Shown in pieces: positions 33,841 to 42,814 of a stretch of DNA of 64,000 bases. The DNA comes from SIG672 sp045535095 (GTDB taxonomy: Bacteria; Bacillota; Clostridia; Oscillospirales; CAG-272). The notes beneath the pieces are model-generated. The model searched no databases. It had not been told where the DNA came from and worked only from the letters and a program-made list of their open reading frames with translations. How positions within the stretch are numbered: the first letter of the stretch is position 1; each line of letters begins with the position of its first letter. The position numbers and the translations under genes are program-made. The DNA lies in the NCBI GenBank assembly GCA_045535095.1, contig JAZSKY010000071.1, positions 1 through 64,000 of the forward strand, read 5' to 3'.

Positions 33841-35820
33841 TCAGTTTTCCGTTTTTCCTTCGGCTTTTTTCATTTCCTCTAAGTTTTCGAAATTTTTATT
33901 TATTTCCTCGGGATCTTTAAAGCTTGGAACGGTCTGTCTCACCGCATTCTTTATCACAATGCTGTCGGGGCTTTCCTTATACTCGTCGAGAGCCGCTTTG
34001 AGTATCGCGAGCTTCGCCTCTACGTCCTCTCTCGAAAGAGGTGCATCTCTCTCGATAAATATCTTATCGTTTTCGGTCTTATCGAGCGCCTCGCTCTTGA
34101 TGAGAAGCTCCTCGTAAAGCTTTTCACCGGGGCGGAGTCCTATCTCCTTAAGCTCGATATCAACGCCCGGTTCAAGTCCCGAAAGCTTGATCATATTGAC
34201 GGCAAGGTCGTATATCTTGATCGGCTTTCCCATATCGAGAACGAAAAGCTCTCCGCTTTCTGCCATAGCGCCCGCCTGCATAACGAGCTGGCTCGCCTCG
34301 GAAATAATCATAAAATATCTGATTATTCGCTTGTCGGTGACGGTAACCGGTCCGCCGTTATCTATCTGACGCTTAAACAGCGGAATTACCGATCCGTTCG
34401 ATCCAAGCACGTTACCGAATCTTACTGCCGCAAAGCTTGTCTCGCTATCGCGTCGGCACTGAATGACCATCTCGCAAATACGCTTGGACGCACCCATTAC
34501 GTTAGTGGGGTTTACCGCCTTATCGGTCGATATAAGTATAAACTTCTTTACTCCGTACTTCTCTGCCATATCGGCGGTATTGTACGTTCCGAAAACGTTA
34601 TTCTTGATCGCCTCGCACGGACTGTTTTCCATAAGCGGAACGTGCTTATGCGCCGCTGCGTGGAAAACCACGTCGGGACGGTATTTGTCAAAGAGATATT
34701 CAAGGCATATTCTGTCTCTTACCGAGCCTATCTCGACAGAAAGGTCGAGACCGTCTCCGTAGTTTCTTTTAAGCTCCTGCTGAATGTCGTACGCATTGTT
34801 TTCGTAAACGTCAAAAATAACGAGCTTCTTCGGCGAGCAGGTCGCGATCTGACGGCAGATCTCACTTCCGATAGAGCCGCCACCGCCTGTTACGAGAACC
34901 GTTTTTCCTGCGTAACTACGGCGCGTTTCTTCAAATTCAAGCTTGACCGTCTCTCTGAAAAGAAGGTCCTCGATCTTTACGTCACGTATCTTCTTTATAT
35001 CAACCTCTCCGTTGACGAGCTGGTATATTCCGGGCAGAGTACGAAGGCGGCAAGACGTCTTATTGCACTCAACGAGAATGTCTCCTCTCGTCTTTGCAGA
35101 CGCCGACGGAATAGCGAAGATTATCTCCTCGACCCTATACTTTTCAACCGCCGCGACAATACGCTCGCGCGATCCTACGATCGGTACTCCGCTTATATTT
35201 TTTCCATGCTTCTGCTTATCGTCATCAATAAAGCAAACTACGTTGTTTTGTGAAAACGGGCTATCGCGAAGCTCTCTTAAAGTGGATACTCCCGCAGAGC
35301 CTGCGCCGATTATCATCGTGCGTTTTTTAGGTATTCTCGAAGCCTTTTCATGCGCAGGATCTCCTGTACCCTTCTTATAGCGATGCATCTTTTTGCGAAC
35401 GTATCTATACAAAAATCTCGATAAGAAAACGAGTGTTGAAAGCACCACGAAGTTCAGCGGCCAGAAGCTTCTCGGCACCGAAAGTGCGGTGAAATAATGC
35501 AGAGCGGTCTGTGCCGCGGTCGCTCCGAGAGATGCGATGAATATCGAAAGCGCTTCCCTTTCGCCCGCGTATTCCCAAAGGCTGTTATAGAGTCCGAATA
35601 TCGCAAAAATCAAGATAGTTACGAAAACAGTCAAGGGAAGAAGCTTCATTACGTTCCAGAAAGGCTCGAACTTTATCAGCGAGTAGGTCGTAAACTCGAG
35701 TCTTATCCAAAGTGCCGCAATAGAGGACAAAATGAAGATAAGAGTATCGAGGCATACGAGAACGGCCCTTCTCGCGAAGCGCTTTCCGTTGAAAACGGAA
35801 CTGTTTTTTAAGGATATCAT
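33841..35820 (-). CDS. membrane-anchored UDP-sugar 4,6-dehydratase (PglF/WbpM/CapD-like)
   Basis: A 659-residue protein. Four N-terminal membrane segments (about residues 10-140) precede a linker domain with a first nucleotide-binding fold (MIIGAGSAGVSTLREL). The catalytic SDR domain begins VLVTGGGGSIGSEICRQI near 310, with STDKAVNPTNVMGASKR carrying the modified active site typical of 4,6-dehydratases. It converts UDP-GlcNAc to its 4-keto-6-deoxy form at the membrane. The start is ATG at 35820, 2 bases after the 2-epimerase stop. It is the last gene of the large glycan operon. Confidence 0.93.
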   Translation of the reverse strand: MISLKNSSVFNGKRFARRAVLVCLDTLIFILSSIAALWIRLEFTTYSLIKFEPFWNVMKLLPLTVFVTILIFAIFGLYNSLWEYAGEREALSIFIASLGATAAQTALHYFTALSVPRSFWPLNFVVLSTLVFLSRFLYRYVRKKMHRYKKGTGDPAHEKASRIPKKRTMIIGAGSAGVSTLRELRDSPFSQNNVVCFIDDDKQKHGKNISGVPIVGSRERIVAAVEKYRVEEIIFAIPSASAKTRGDILVECNKTSCRLRTLPGIYQLVNGEVDIKKIRDVKIEDLLFRETVKLEFEETRRSYAGKTVLVTGGGGSIGSEICRQIATCSPKKLVIFDVYENNAYDIQQELKRNYGDGLDLSVEIGSVRDRICLEYLFDKYRPDVVFHAAAHKHVPLMENSPCEAIKNNVFGTYNTADMAEKYGVKKFILISTDKAVNPTNVMGASKRICEMVIQCRRDSETSFAAVRFGNVLGSNGSVIPLFKRQIDNGGPVTVTDKRIIRYFMIISEASQLVMQAGAMAESGELFVLDMGKPIKIYDLAVNMIKLSGLEPGVDIELKEIGLRPGEKLYEELLIKSEALDKTENDKIFIERDAPLSREDVEAKLAILKAALDEYKESPDSIVIKNAVRQTVPSFKDPEEINKNFENLEEMKKAEGKTEN

Positions 35821-35822
35821 AC

Positions 35823-37007
35823 TTAATATTTTCTCCAAACCATTTTATCTACTACTCCCGTGTAGCTCTGGATGATCTTCACAACCTTGGTCGAGACGTT
35901 TTCCTCTGTGTAATCGGGTACGGGGATACCGAAGTCTCCCGACCCGTTCATTGCGACAGTCGTGCAGACCGCCTGAACGAGGCTCTTTTCGTCGATGCCT
36001 GCAAGAGTGAAGCACGCCTTATCAAGCGCCTCGGGGCGCTCGGTGGAGGTTCTTATACATATTGCGGGGAAGGCGCGTCCTATCGAGGTAAAGAAGCTCG
36101 ACTCCTCGGGGAGCGTGCCGCTATCCGAGATGACCGCAAATGCGTTCATCTGAAGGTTGTTATAGTCGTGGAAGCCGAGGGGGTCGTGTCTTATTACTCT
36201 TCTGTCAAGCTCGAAGCCGGACGCCTCGAGTCTCTTCTTACTACGCGGATGACAGGAGTAAAGAATGGGCATATCGTATATCTCGGCAATCTTATTTATC
36301 GCCGTAAATAAGGACAAAAAGTTCTTTTCGGTGTCGATATTCTCTTCTCTGTGTGCCGAGAGGAGAATGTACTTTTTCTTCTCAAGTCCAAGGCGCGAGA
36401 GAATGTCGCTACCGTCAATGTCTGCAAGATTTGCGCGAAGCACCTCTGCCATAGGCGAGCCTGTAACGTAGGTGCGCTCCTTGGGGAGTCCGCACTCGTG
36501 GAGATACTTTCTCGCATGCTCGGAATATGCGAGGTTGACGTCCGAAATTATATCAACGATACGTCTGTTGGTCTCCTCGGGCAGACATTCGTCCTTGCAT
36601 CTGTTTCCTGCTTCCATGTGGAAGATCGGAATATGGAGTCTCTTTGCCGCTATTGCCGAGAGGCAGGAGTTTGTGTCTCCGAGAATGAGCAGAGCGTCCG
36701 GACGAGTCGCGCTCATAAGCTTATAAGAGCAGCTTATTATATTTCCGACCGTCTCGCCGAGATCGTCGCCAACTGCGTCCATATAGACCTCGGGATCGTC
36801 AAGCTTCAGATCTCTGAAAAATATTCCGTTAAGATTGTAATCGTAGTTCTGTCCGGTATGGGCAAGAATACAGTCAAAATACTTGCGGCACTTTGAAATT
36901 ACCGCAGAAAGACGGATAATTTCGGGGCGTGTGCCGACTATTATGAGAAGCTTTAATCTTCCGTCGTTTTTGAAATTAACGTCCGAATAGTCTCTTTTGA
37001 TCTCCAT
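35823..37007 (-). CDS. capG: non-hydrolysing UDP-N-acetylglucosamine 2-epimerase (CapG/FnlC-like)
   Basis: A 394-residue epimerase of the WecB family. GTRPEIIRLSAVISKC at the N-terminus, HMEAGNRCKDECLPEETNRR near residue 130, and HREENIDTEKNF are family markers. WecB makes UDP-ManNAc, whereas CapG/FnlC completes UDP-N-acetyl-L-fucosamine. I favour the latter because CapE and CapF lie immediately upstream (separated by a VanZ gene), forming the three-enzyme UDP-L-FucNAc pathway. The symbol is inferred from context. Confidence 0.88.
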   Translation of the reverse strand: MEIKRDYSDVNFKNDGRLKLLIIVGTRPEIIRLSAVISKCRKYFDCILAHTGQNYDYNLNGIFFRDLKLDDPEVYMDAVGDDLGETVGNIISCSYKLMSATRPDALLILGDTNSCLSAIAAKRLHIPIFHMEAGNRCKDECLPEETNRRIVDIISDVNLAYSEHARKYLHECGLPKERTYVTGSPMAEVLRANLADIDGSDILSRLGLEKKKYILLSAHREENIDTEKNFLSLFTAINKIAEIYDMPILYSCHPRSKKRLEASGFELDRRVIRHDPLGFHDYNNLQMNAFAVISDSGTLPEESSFFTSIGRAFPAICIRTSTERPEALDKACFTLAGIDEKSLVQAVCTTVAMNGSGDFGIPVPDYTEENVSTKVVKIIQSYTGVVDKMVWRKY

Positions 37008-37008
37008 T

Positions 37009-37467
37009 TTATTTCCTACACTTTCTTATTACAATATAGCATAAAAACGCCGCGAGCATACCGAGAAGCGCGCCTGAAAAGTCGATCAGAACGTCGCTGA
37101 CAAGGCTTGTGCGACCTGTAAAGGTCTGGATATATTCATCAATAACCGCCACCGCGAGAGTTCCGAAAAGCCCACAGCTGAGGAGCTTTACGCCCGAAAA
37201 CTCGGTCAGCGCTCTCACAAGAAGGAATGTCAGCGCTCCCAAAAGAGCGAACTCGGTGAGGTGCGCTCCCTTTCGCACGATATAATTTACGTCAGCGTCC
37301 TCTCCGAATAAAAAACGTATAGCGCTGTCAAATATCTCGGAAAATCTTCCGCTTGCTTCTCTCGACTCTTCTCCGCTCTTCATCGAGTTTGAAAATATAA
37401 ACACGACGGTCAGCAGAGTCAGCACCGCAAGGATAACAAGTAGCGTTTTTTGCTTTGTTTTGTTCAA
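37009..37467 (-). CDS. VanZ family membrane protein
   Basis: A 152-residue protein with four hydrophobic segments: about residues 8-26, 68-86, 95-112 and 125-147. The stretch IVRKGAHLTEFALLGAL and DEYIQTFTGRTSLVSDVLIDFSG is the VanZ signature. VanZ-like proteins are linked loosely to teicoplanin tolerance and often occur in polysaccharide clusters; the biochemical role is unknown. It is wedged between capG and capF with 1-base gaps, interrupting an otherwise contiguous sugar pathway. Confidence 0.9.
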   Translation of the reverse strand: MNKTKQKTLLVILAVLTLLTVVFIFSNSMKSGEESREASGRFSEIFDSAIRFLFGEDADVNYIVRKGAHLTEFALLGALTFLLVRALTEFSGVKLLSCGLFGTLAVAVIDEYIQTFTGRTSLVSDVLIDFSGALLGMLAAFLCYIVIRKCRK

Positions 37468-37468
37468 T

Positions 37469-38665
37469 TTATACTACCTCAAAAAAAGTATCGGGTCTGT
37501 CCTTATCGAAAAGCTCGTTTGCCCACATAAGGGTCACGAGGTTTTCGCTATCGCTCAGATTTATCACGTTATGCGTGTATCCGGGGAGCATGTGCAGCAT
37601 TTCGAGCTTGTCGCCGCTGACCTCAAAGCTCAGCACCTCGTCACTGCCGATCTTTCTCATCTGAACGAGTCCTCTGCCTGAAACCACGAGGAAAAATTCC
37701 CACTTGGTGTTATGCCAATGCTGTCCCTTCGTGATACCCGGCTTTGACACGTTGACAGAAAACTGTCCGCAGTTTAAGGTTTTAAGCACCTCTGTAAAGC
37801 TGCCTCTGTCGTCTCTGTTCATCTTCAACTCAAAGGAGATCTTCTCCTTTGGAAGATAGGAAAGATATGTGGAATACAGCTTTTTCTCAAACGATCCGCA
37901 CGGTATTTCGGGGACGATGAGAGTTCTTGGCTGCTCGCTGAATTTATAGAGAAGCTCTGCTATATATCCGAGCTTGACTTTGTGAGTTATCGGTGCGGCG
38001 CAGTATTTTCCTCCGTCTGTGAGTACGGTATTTATGCCGTCAAACTCACAGCGATGCTCCTTGCCGACAAGCGCGAGCATCATCTCGTCAACGAGATCGT
38101 CTATGTAAAGAAGCTCGAGAGAGACCGAGGGATCGTTTACGGTTATCGGAAGATCGTTTGCAACGTTATGGCAGAAGGTTGCGACCGCGCTGTTATAGTT
38201 CGGTCTGCACCACTTTCCGAAAAGGTTGGGAAATCTGTAAACGAGTACCTTTGCGCCCGTTTTTTCGGCGTAATCGAAGAAAAGCTCCTCACCCGCCTTT
38301 TTACTGCGTCCGTAGTCGCTATCGTAGCGTCCGACGAGAGTTGCCTGAATAGAGCTTGAAAGCATTATCGGGCATCTGTTTTCGTATTTTCCGAGGGTTT
38401 CGAGCAGTTTTTTAGCAAAATAGCAGTTTCCCTGCATAAATTCCTCGGGATTTTGAGGACGGTTCACGCCTGCAAGGTTGAATACGAAGTCGGCATTTTG
38501 ACAAGCCTCTTCAAGAAGCTCGTCTGACGAGTCGATATCGTAAAGATATATTTCGTCTATCTGAAGGTCGGGGTGAGTTCTGTCCTTCCCTTCCTTTATG
38601 TTTTTAAGGGCTTCCGCGAGATTTTTTCCGACAAATCCCGAGGCTCCCGTTATGAGTATATTCAT
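37469..38665 (-). CDS. capF: CapF-type bifunctional reductase/epimerase for UDP-L-FucNAc
   Basis: A 398-residue protein with an N-terminal SDR domain (MNILITGASGFVGKNLAEAL) and a C-terminal cupin. In the cupin, HWHNTKWEFFLVVSGRGLVQMR holds the metal-binding histidines. This architecture is specific to CapF of Staphylococcus aureus capsule 5/8 and its relatives. It acts after CapE, epimerising and reducing the 4-keto intermediate to UDP-6-deoxy-L-TalNAc. It follows capE by 10 bases. Confidence 0.93.
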   Translation of the reverse strand: MNILITGASGFVGKNLAEALKNIKEGKDRTHPDLQIDEIYLYDIDSSDELLEEACQNADFVFNLAGVNRPQNPEEFMQGNCYFAKKLLETLGKYENRCPIMLSSSIQATLVGRYDSDYGRSKKAGEELFFDYAEKTGAKVLVYRFPNLFGKWCRPNYNSAVATFCHNVANDLPITVNDPSVSLELLYIDDLVDEMMLALVGKEHRCEFDGINTVLTDGGKYCAAPITHKVKLGYIAELLYKFSEQPRTLIVPEIPCGSFEKKLYSTYLSYLPKEKISFELKMNRDDRGSFTEVLKTLNCGQFSVNVSKPGITKGQHWHNTKWEFFLVVSGRGLVQMRKIGSDEVLSFEVSGDKLEMLHMLPGYTHNVINLSDSENLVTLMWANELFDKDRPDTFFEVV

Positions 38666-38675
38666 AAATTATCCC

Positions 38676-39722
38676 TTAATATTTTATTCCCATAGAGTCA
38701 AGCTCGTCTCTTATATACTGAAGCGAGAGCAGCTTTTCCTTGACCTCCTCGGTGCCGAGAAGCTGGGTATTATGAGAATTGAACTCGGTGAGCGTATTAC
38801 GAGCGGTGTCACCTTCTCTGAAATATTTATCGTAGTTAAGTCCGCGCTTGTCGCAGGGTACGCGGTAAAAATCGCCCATATCTATCGCGTTTGCGCACTC
38901 CTCGTTGGTGAGAAGGGTCTCGTACATCTTCTCGCCGTGACGGATTCCGATGACCTTGATGTTGTCCTTATTTCCGCCGAAAAGCTCGCAGACAGCCTCC
39001 GCCTGAGTCTTGATCGTGCAGGCAGGCGCTTTCTGGACGAGAATATCACCGCTCGATCCATGCTCGAAAGCGAACAGAACGAGATCGACCGCCTCGTCGA
39101 GCGACATAATGAAGCGAGTCATCGTAGGATCGGTGATGGTTATCGGTTGACCGTTTTTTATCTGGTCGATCCAGAGCGGAATAACCGATCCGCGCGAGCA
39201 CATTACGTTTCCGTATCTCGTGCAGGCGATCTTTGTCTTTTCGGGCGAGACTGTGCGCGATTTTGCAACGATCACCTTTTCCATCATCGCCTTGGACGTT
39301 CCCATTGCGTTAACGGGGTACGCCGCCTTATCGGTCGAAAGACAGATTATCGACTTAACACCCGCGTCTATCGCGGCAGTAAGCACGTTTTCGGTACCGA
39401 GGACGTTGGTCTTGACCGCCTCGATCGGAAAAAATTCGCAGGAAGGAACCTGCTTGAGCGCCGCCGCGTGGAATATGTAGTCCACCCCGTGCATCGCGTT
39501 CTTGACCGACTGAATGTCGCGCACGTCACCTATATAGAACTTGATCTTTTCGGCAGCCTCGGGCATTTTAGCCTGAAATTCGTGACGCATATCGTCCTGC
39601 TTCTTCTCGTCGCGCGAGAAAATGCGGATCTCTCCTATGTCGGTTTGTAAAAAGCGGTTGAGTACGGCATTACCGAACGATCCCGTTCCGCCTGTTATCA
39701 TTAGGGTTTTGTTTGTGAACAT
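38676..39722 (-). CDS. capE: CapE-type UDP-GlcNAc 4,6-dehydratase/5-epimerase
   Basis: A 348-residue soluble SDR enzyme. LMITGGTGSFGNAVLNRFL is the NAD motif. CLSTDKAAYPVNAMGTSKAMMEK (the Met-Lys variant active site, quoted in pieces: STDKAAYPVNAMG, SKAMMEK) and IRHGEKMYETLLTNEE match CapE/FnlA. It converts UDP-GlcNAc to a 4-keto-6-deoxy-L-arabino intermediate, the first step to UDP-L-FucNAc. It is cytoplasmic and shorter than the PglF-like enzyme nearby, so the cluster contains two different dehydratases. Confidence 0.94.
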   Translation of the reverse strand: MFTNKTLMITGGTGSFGNAVLNRFLQTDIGEIRIFSRDEKKQDDMRHEFQAKMPEAAEKIKFYIGDVRDIQSVKNAMHGVDYIFHAAALKQVPSCEFFPIEAVKTNVLGTENVLTAAIDAGVKSIICLSTDKAAYPVNAMGTSKAMMEKVIVAKSRTVSPEKTKIACTRYGNVMCSRGSVIPLWIDQIKNGQPITITDPTMTRFIMSLDEAVDLVLFAFEHGSSGDILVQKAPACTIKTQAEAVCELFGGNKDNIKVIGIRHGEKMYETLLTNEECANAIDMGDFYRVPCDKRGLNYDKYFREGDTARNTLTEFNSHNTQLLGTEEVKEKLLSLQYIRDELDSMGIKY

Positions 39723-39741
39723 ATTTAATTTCCTCTTTCAA

Positions 39742-40581
39742 TCAAACATACTCTTTGTAAGACTTTTTCATATCTGCGACCACAAAGTAGTGGTGTCCCT
39801 GCCTTTTTTCGGGTGGCGGCGGAGTCATATAATCGCCGTATATTCTTGTGAGATAAGCGTCGTAATCCTGTGGTAGCGTAACAGTTACACCCTCAAAAAC
39901 ACCTTGTGTTCCTTCGCCGAAAATCTCTTTCGGCATAATTTCCCTGCTCCCCCATATTCCTCCAAACAACACAACTGTTTTACTTTTGCCATAATCTTTA
40001 CGGCGAAAGAGTCTTTCTCGTTTAGCGATTGTTTTTTGTATGTTCGGATACATGAGCAAAATGAGACCATTCACAAACTTTTTAAGTACCGTCTGTTTTG
40101 CGTTCGGAGCATAAAAAACATTCGATATTCGTTTGCTATATATTTTCTTTTTAAACGAAACTATTCTTTGAACTATTTTTTTGTCGGATATTCCGTCAAG
40201 CGGAAAAACATCCATATAGACCCCGTGATGTATCTTCAAATACTTAGAGCTTGTTTCAATGTACGTCGTATTAGAATTTCTGATTTTTCCATAGGACATT
40301 GGATATTGTGGGTCAGTTTCAGCAGTTTGGAAAAACAAAAACTCCGGCAATTCCTTTGATGCGATTTTAGAGAATTTTTCATAATCCTCCCGCGGCATTC
40401 CAACGTCGATATCATCATCCCACGGTATAAACCCTCGGTGTCTAACGGCACCCAGACATGTGCCTCCGACAAGAAAATACTGTAAGTTATTTTTTGAGCA
40501 AATGTCAATAAAAATCTTAAGCATATCAAGTTGTATCTGTTTCAGTTCGTTTATATCAAGATTATTTGCTTTATTTTCCAA
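39742..40581 (-). CDS. LicD family phosphotransferase
   Basis: A 279-residue LicD-type protein. FLVGGTCLGAVRHRGFIPWD followed by DDIDVGMPREDYEKF is the nucleotidyltransferase-fold signature with the Asp-Asp-x-Asp metal site. I place the start at the TTG at 40581 because AGGAGGTG lies 7 bases upstream; a longer frame to 40668 has no site. LicD proteins add phosphocholine or phospho-sugar groups to teichoic acids and capsules. This one may decorate the repeat unit. AT-rich, at the 3' border of the imported-looking glycosyltransferase block. Confidence 0.88.
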   Translation of the reverse strand: MENKANNLDINELKQIQLDMLKIFIDICSKNNLQYFLVGGTCLGAVRHRGFIPWDDDIDVGMPREDYEKFSKIASKELPEFLFFQTAETDPQYPMSYGKIRNSNTTYIETSSKYLKIHHGVYMDVFPLDGISDKKIVQRIVSFKKKIYSKRISNVFYAPNAKQTVLKKFVNGLILLMYPNIQKTIAKRERLFRRKDYGKSKTVVLFGGIWGSREIMPKEIFGEGTQGVFEGVTVTLPQDYDAYLTRIYGDYMTPPPPEKRQGHHYFVVADMKKSYKEYV

Positions 40582-40708
40582 TTCAAAGCACCTCCTATTC
40601 GGTCTTCGTTTGTTATGAAAGACGTTTATCGCTTTTTTCCATATCCGAAGCCTCTTACTTAAACCCAATTAGCATCAATCAGTGAGCTTTGCGCCAAAAA
40701 ATCTTCAA

Positions 40709-41740
40709 CTAACCGTTACAAGCATTACCGTTTTTAGCCCTGTAATACAAATCAAAAACAAGCATAATTAAATTGTATGCTCTAATTTTCAACAACATTA
40801 GCAGCAGCTTTTCTTTTTTTATAGTTTTAATTTTATAGCGTCTGATATGCTCGTCATTCGCTATTTTTTTTATTAGTGTTTTTATTGAGCTCTTTGCAAC
40901 ATCGTTGCTTCTCGAATAATAATGGTGTATTTCTCCGAGTAACGCTGTGAGATACCTGTTTTCAAGCCGAAGAATAGATTCATCTGAACACTGTCTATCA
41001 TACATGCTATCTCTTATTTTAGAGTATATTTTTTTATCTATTTCGTATATCTCTTTGTGAAACGATCTTACCAAAGATGTTTCACTACTGTTTTTACAAT
41101 AATGATAAAACGACAGATTACTCAAGTATGCGTTTTCAGCCAAACCCATCATCTCGGTGTTGAAATACGTATCTTCGCCAATGTTCATAGAAGTATCAAA
41201 CTTCACACCGTAATACTTTATGAGATTTGTTCTGTACAACTTGCACCACGGACCACACAAACAATCCAGTGGAATTTCTTTTCCCCACATTTCTAATAAT
41301 TCTTTGATTGCAAAAACACCGTTTTTCTTAATATTGGTAACTTCTACTTTTTCGATAGAATCACAATTACAATACTCGTGTATAACTCCGGAAACAAATA
41401 TGTCGACTCCCGTTTCTTCAATATTGTTAATGGCATATTCGAGAAAATCGCTATCTATATAATCATCAGAATCAACAAATGTGATATATTCCCCTGTTGC
41501 GATCTTTAATCCTTCGTTTCGCGCCGAGGAAACTCCTCCATTGGATTTATGGACAACCTTCACGCGAGAATCCTTCTTAGCATATTCATCACAGATGTCC
41601 GGCGATTTATCAGTAGATCCATCATCAACTAGTATGAGTTCAAAGTCGTTAAACGTCTGCGAGAGCACACTGTCAACGCATTTATTAATATATTTTTCTC
41701 TGTTATATACAGGTATTATAACACTTACTGCTGGGTTCAT
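40709..41740 (-). CDS. family 2 glycosyltransferase
   Basis: A 343-residue GT2 enzyme: SVIIPVYNREKYINKCVDSV, LVDDGSTDKSPDICDEY and the metal-binding FVDSDDYID near residue 88. The C-terminal part is variable and ends in a basic helix. A ribosome-binding site AGGAGA precedes ATG. It probably adds one of the sugars of the repeat unit. It resembles the neighbouring gene at 41801-42784, suggesting shared ancestry within the cassette. Confidence 0.92.
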   Translation of the reverse strand: MNPAVSVIIPVYNREKYINKCVDSVLSQTFNDFELILVDDGSTDKSPDICDEYAKKDSRVKVVHKSNGGVSSARNEGLKIATGEYITFVDSDDYIDSDFLEYAINNIEETGVDIFVSGVIHEYCNCDSIEKVEVTNIKKNGVFAIKELLEMWGKEIPLDCLCGPWCKLYRTNLIKYYGVKFDTSMNIGEDTYFNTEMMGLAENAYLSNLSFYHYCKNSSETSLVRSFHKEIYEIDKKIYSKIRDSMYDRQCSDESILRLENRYLTALLGEIHHYYSRSNDVAKSSIKTLIKKIANDEHIRRYKIKTIKKEKLLLMLLKIRAYNLIMLVFDLYYRAKNGNACNG

Positions 41741-41800
41741 GTTATTTTCTCCTTGCTCCGTACATCATAGCTTTATTATTTTCTTTGCAAATTTTAGGGT

Positions 41801-42784
41801 TCAAGTTAATTTATTAATAAATTTTGACACCCAAGCATAAAGTCTTTTCGAAAAATAATACAGCCTTATCTTAATCCTGTCTTTTACGGTTAAAAACTTA
41901 TAGCACTTACGAATACTTCTTTTGTTGAAATCAAGAAATCCATATACATCATTCATTATTTCATCGTGATTTTCCCAATTATTTTTGTAATAATCGGTTA
42001 TCGTCTGAAGTGCGTGAATCACCGTATTAGCCAAACACTTTTCAGCAAGATGCGGGAAAGAGTTTTTGCTAAACTCATAATGATCCTTCATTGCCAGGTA
42101 AATGTGATAACATCTGTTCGGTTTCTTAGATAGCGTCGTGCTACTCTGGTTGACCCGATAATTATAATAAGGTTTCGTTAAAAAACCAACGTTTCTCTTC
42201 GCGTTAAGAAAAGGAACATAGGAAACCGCCAGGTCTTCGTATATTCTTCCTTCGGGAAACCTATACTCATCCAAGCACTCTCTTCTATACAGCTTCATCC
42301 ACGGTTGTCCGCCGATTTCATCTGTCATTGTTTTTTCAACGATTGCTTTTGACGAGCAAACGGTTTTGTCCGGATAGTACTGAAACTCTGTAGATATAAT
42401 CTGACCGTCCCGTACTCTGTTAGCTGCACAAAAAACTATGTCCAAGTTTTTCTCGAACATAAATCCAAGCATATCTTCGTACATTGTCGGCTCTATCCAA
42501 TCGTCGCTATCTACAAAAGAAATTATTTCGCCGGTCGCCATTTCAAGCGCAATGTTTCGGGCGACCGACTGCCCCGCGTTTTCTTTATGTATTACAACAA
42601 CTCTTTCGTCGTTATTCTTGTAATAATCACATATTTCTCCGCTTTTGTCGGTAGAGCCATCGTCTATCAGTATTACTTCGAGGTTCTTATAGGTTTGATT
42701 CAAAACAGACTTCAAACATTGATCGATATATTTTTCTACATTATAGACCGGGATTATTACGGTAATCGTTGGACAACTCAACAC
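41801..42784 (-). CDS. family 2 glycosyltransferase
   Basis: A 327-residue GT2 enzyme: TVIIPVYNVEKYIDQCLKSV, LIDDGSTDKSGEICDYY and FVDSDDWIEP. The start is GTG (or the TTG next to it). AT-rich. The donor sugar is unknown. It lies between a second GT2 and a GT4 gene, in a block where spacing is 15-60 bases and all genes point the same way. Confidence 0.92.
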   Translation of the reverse strand: MLSCPTITVIIPVYNVEKYIDQCLKSVLNQTYKNLEVILIDDGSTDKSGEICDYYKNNDERVVVIHKENAGQSVARNIALEMATGEIISFVDSDDWIEPTMYEDMLGFMFEKNLDIVFCAANRVRDGQIISTEFQYYPDKTVCSSKAIVEKTMTDEIGGQPWMKLYRRECLDEYRFPEGRIYEDLAVSYVPFLNAKRNVGFLTKPYYNYRVNQSSTTLSKKPNRCYHIYLAMKDHYEFSKNSFPHLAEKCLANTVIHALQTITDYYKNNWENHDEIMNDVYGFLDFNKRSIRKCYKFLTVKDRIKIRLYYFSKRLYAWVSKFINKLT

Positions 42785-42814
42785 AACCCACTCTCCACAT
42801 AAAATTTCAAATCT

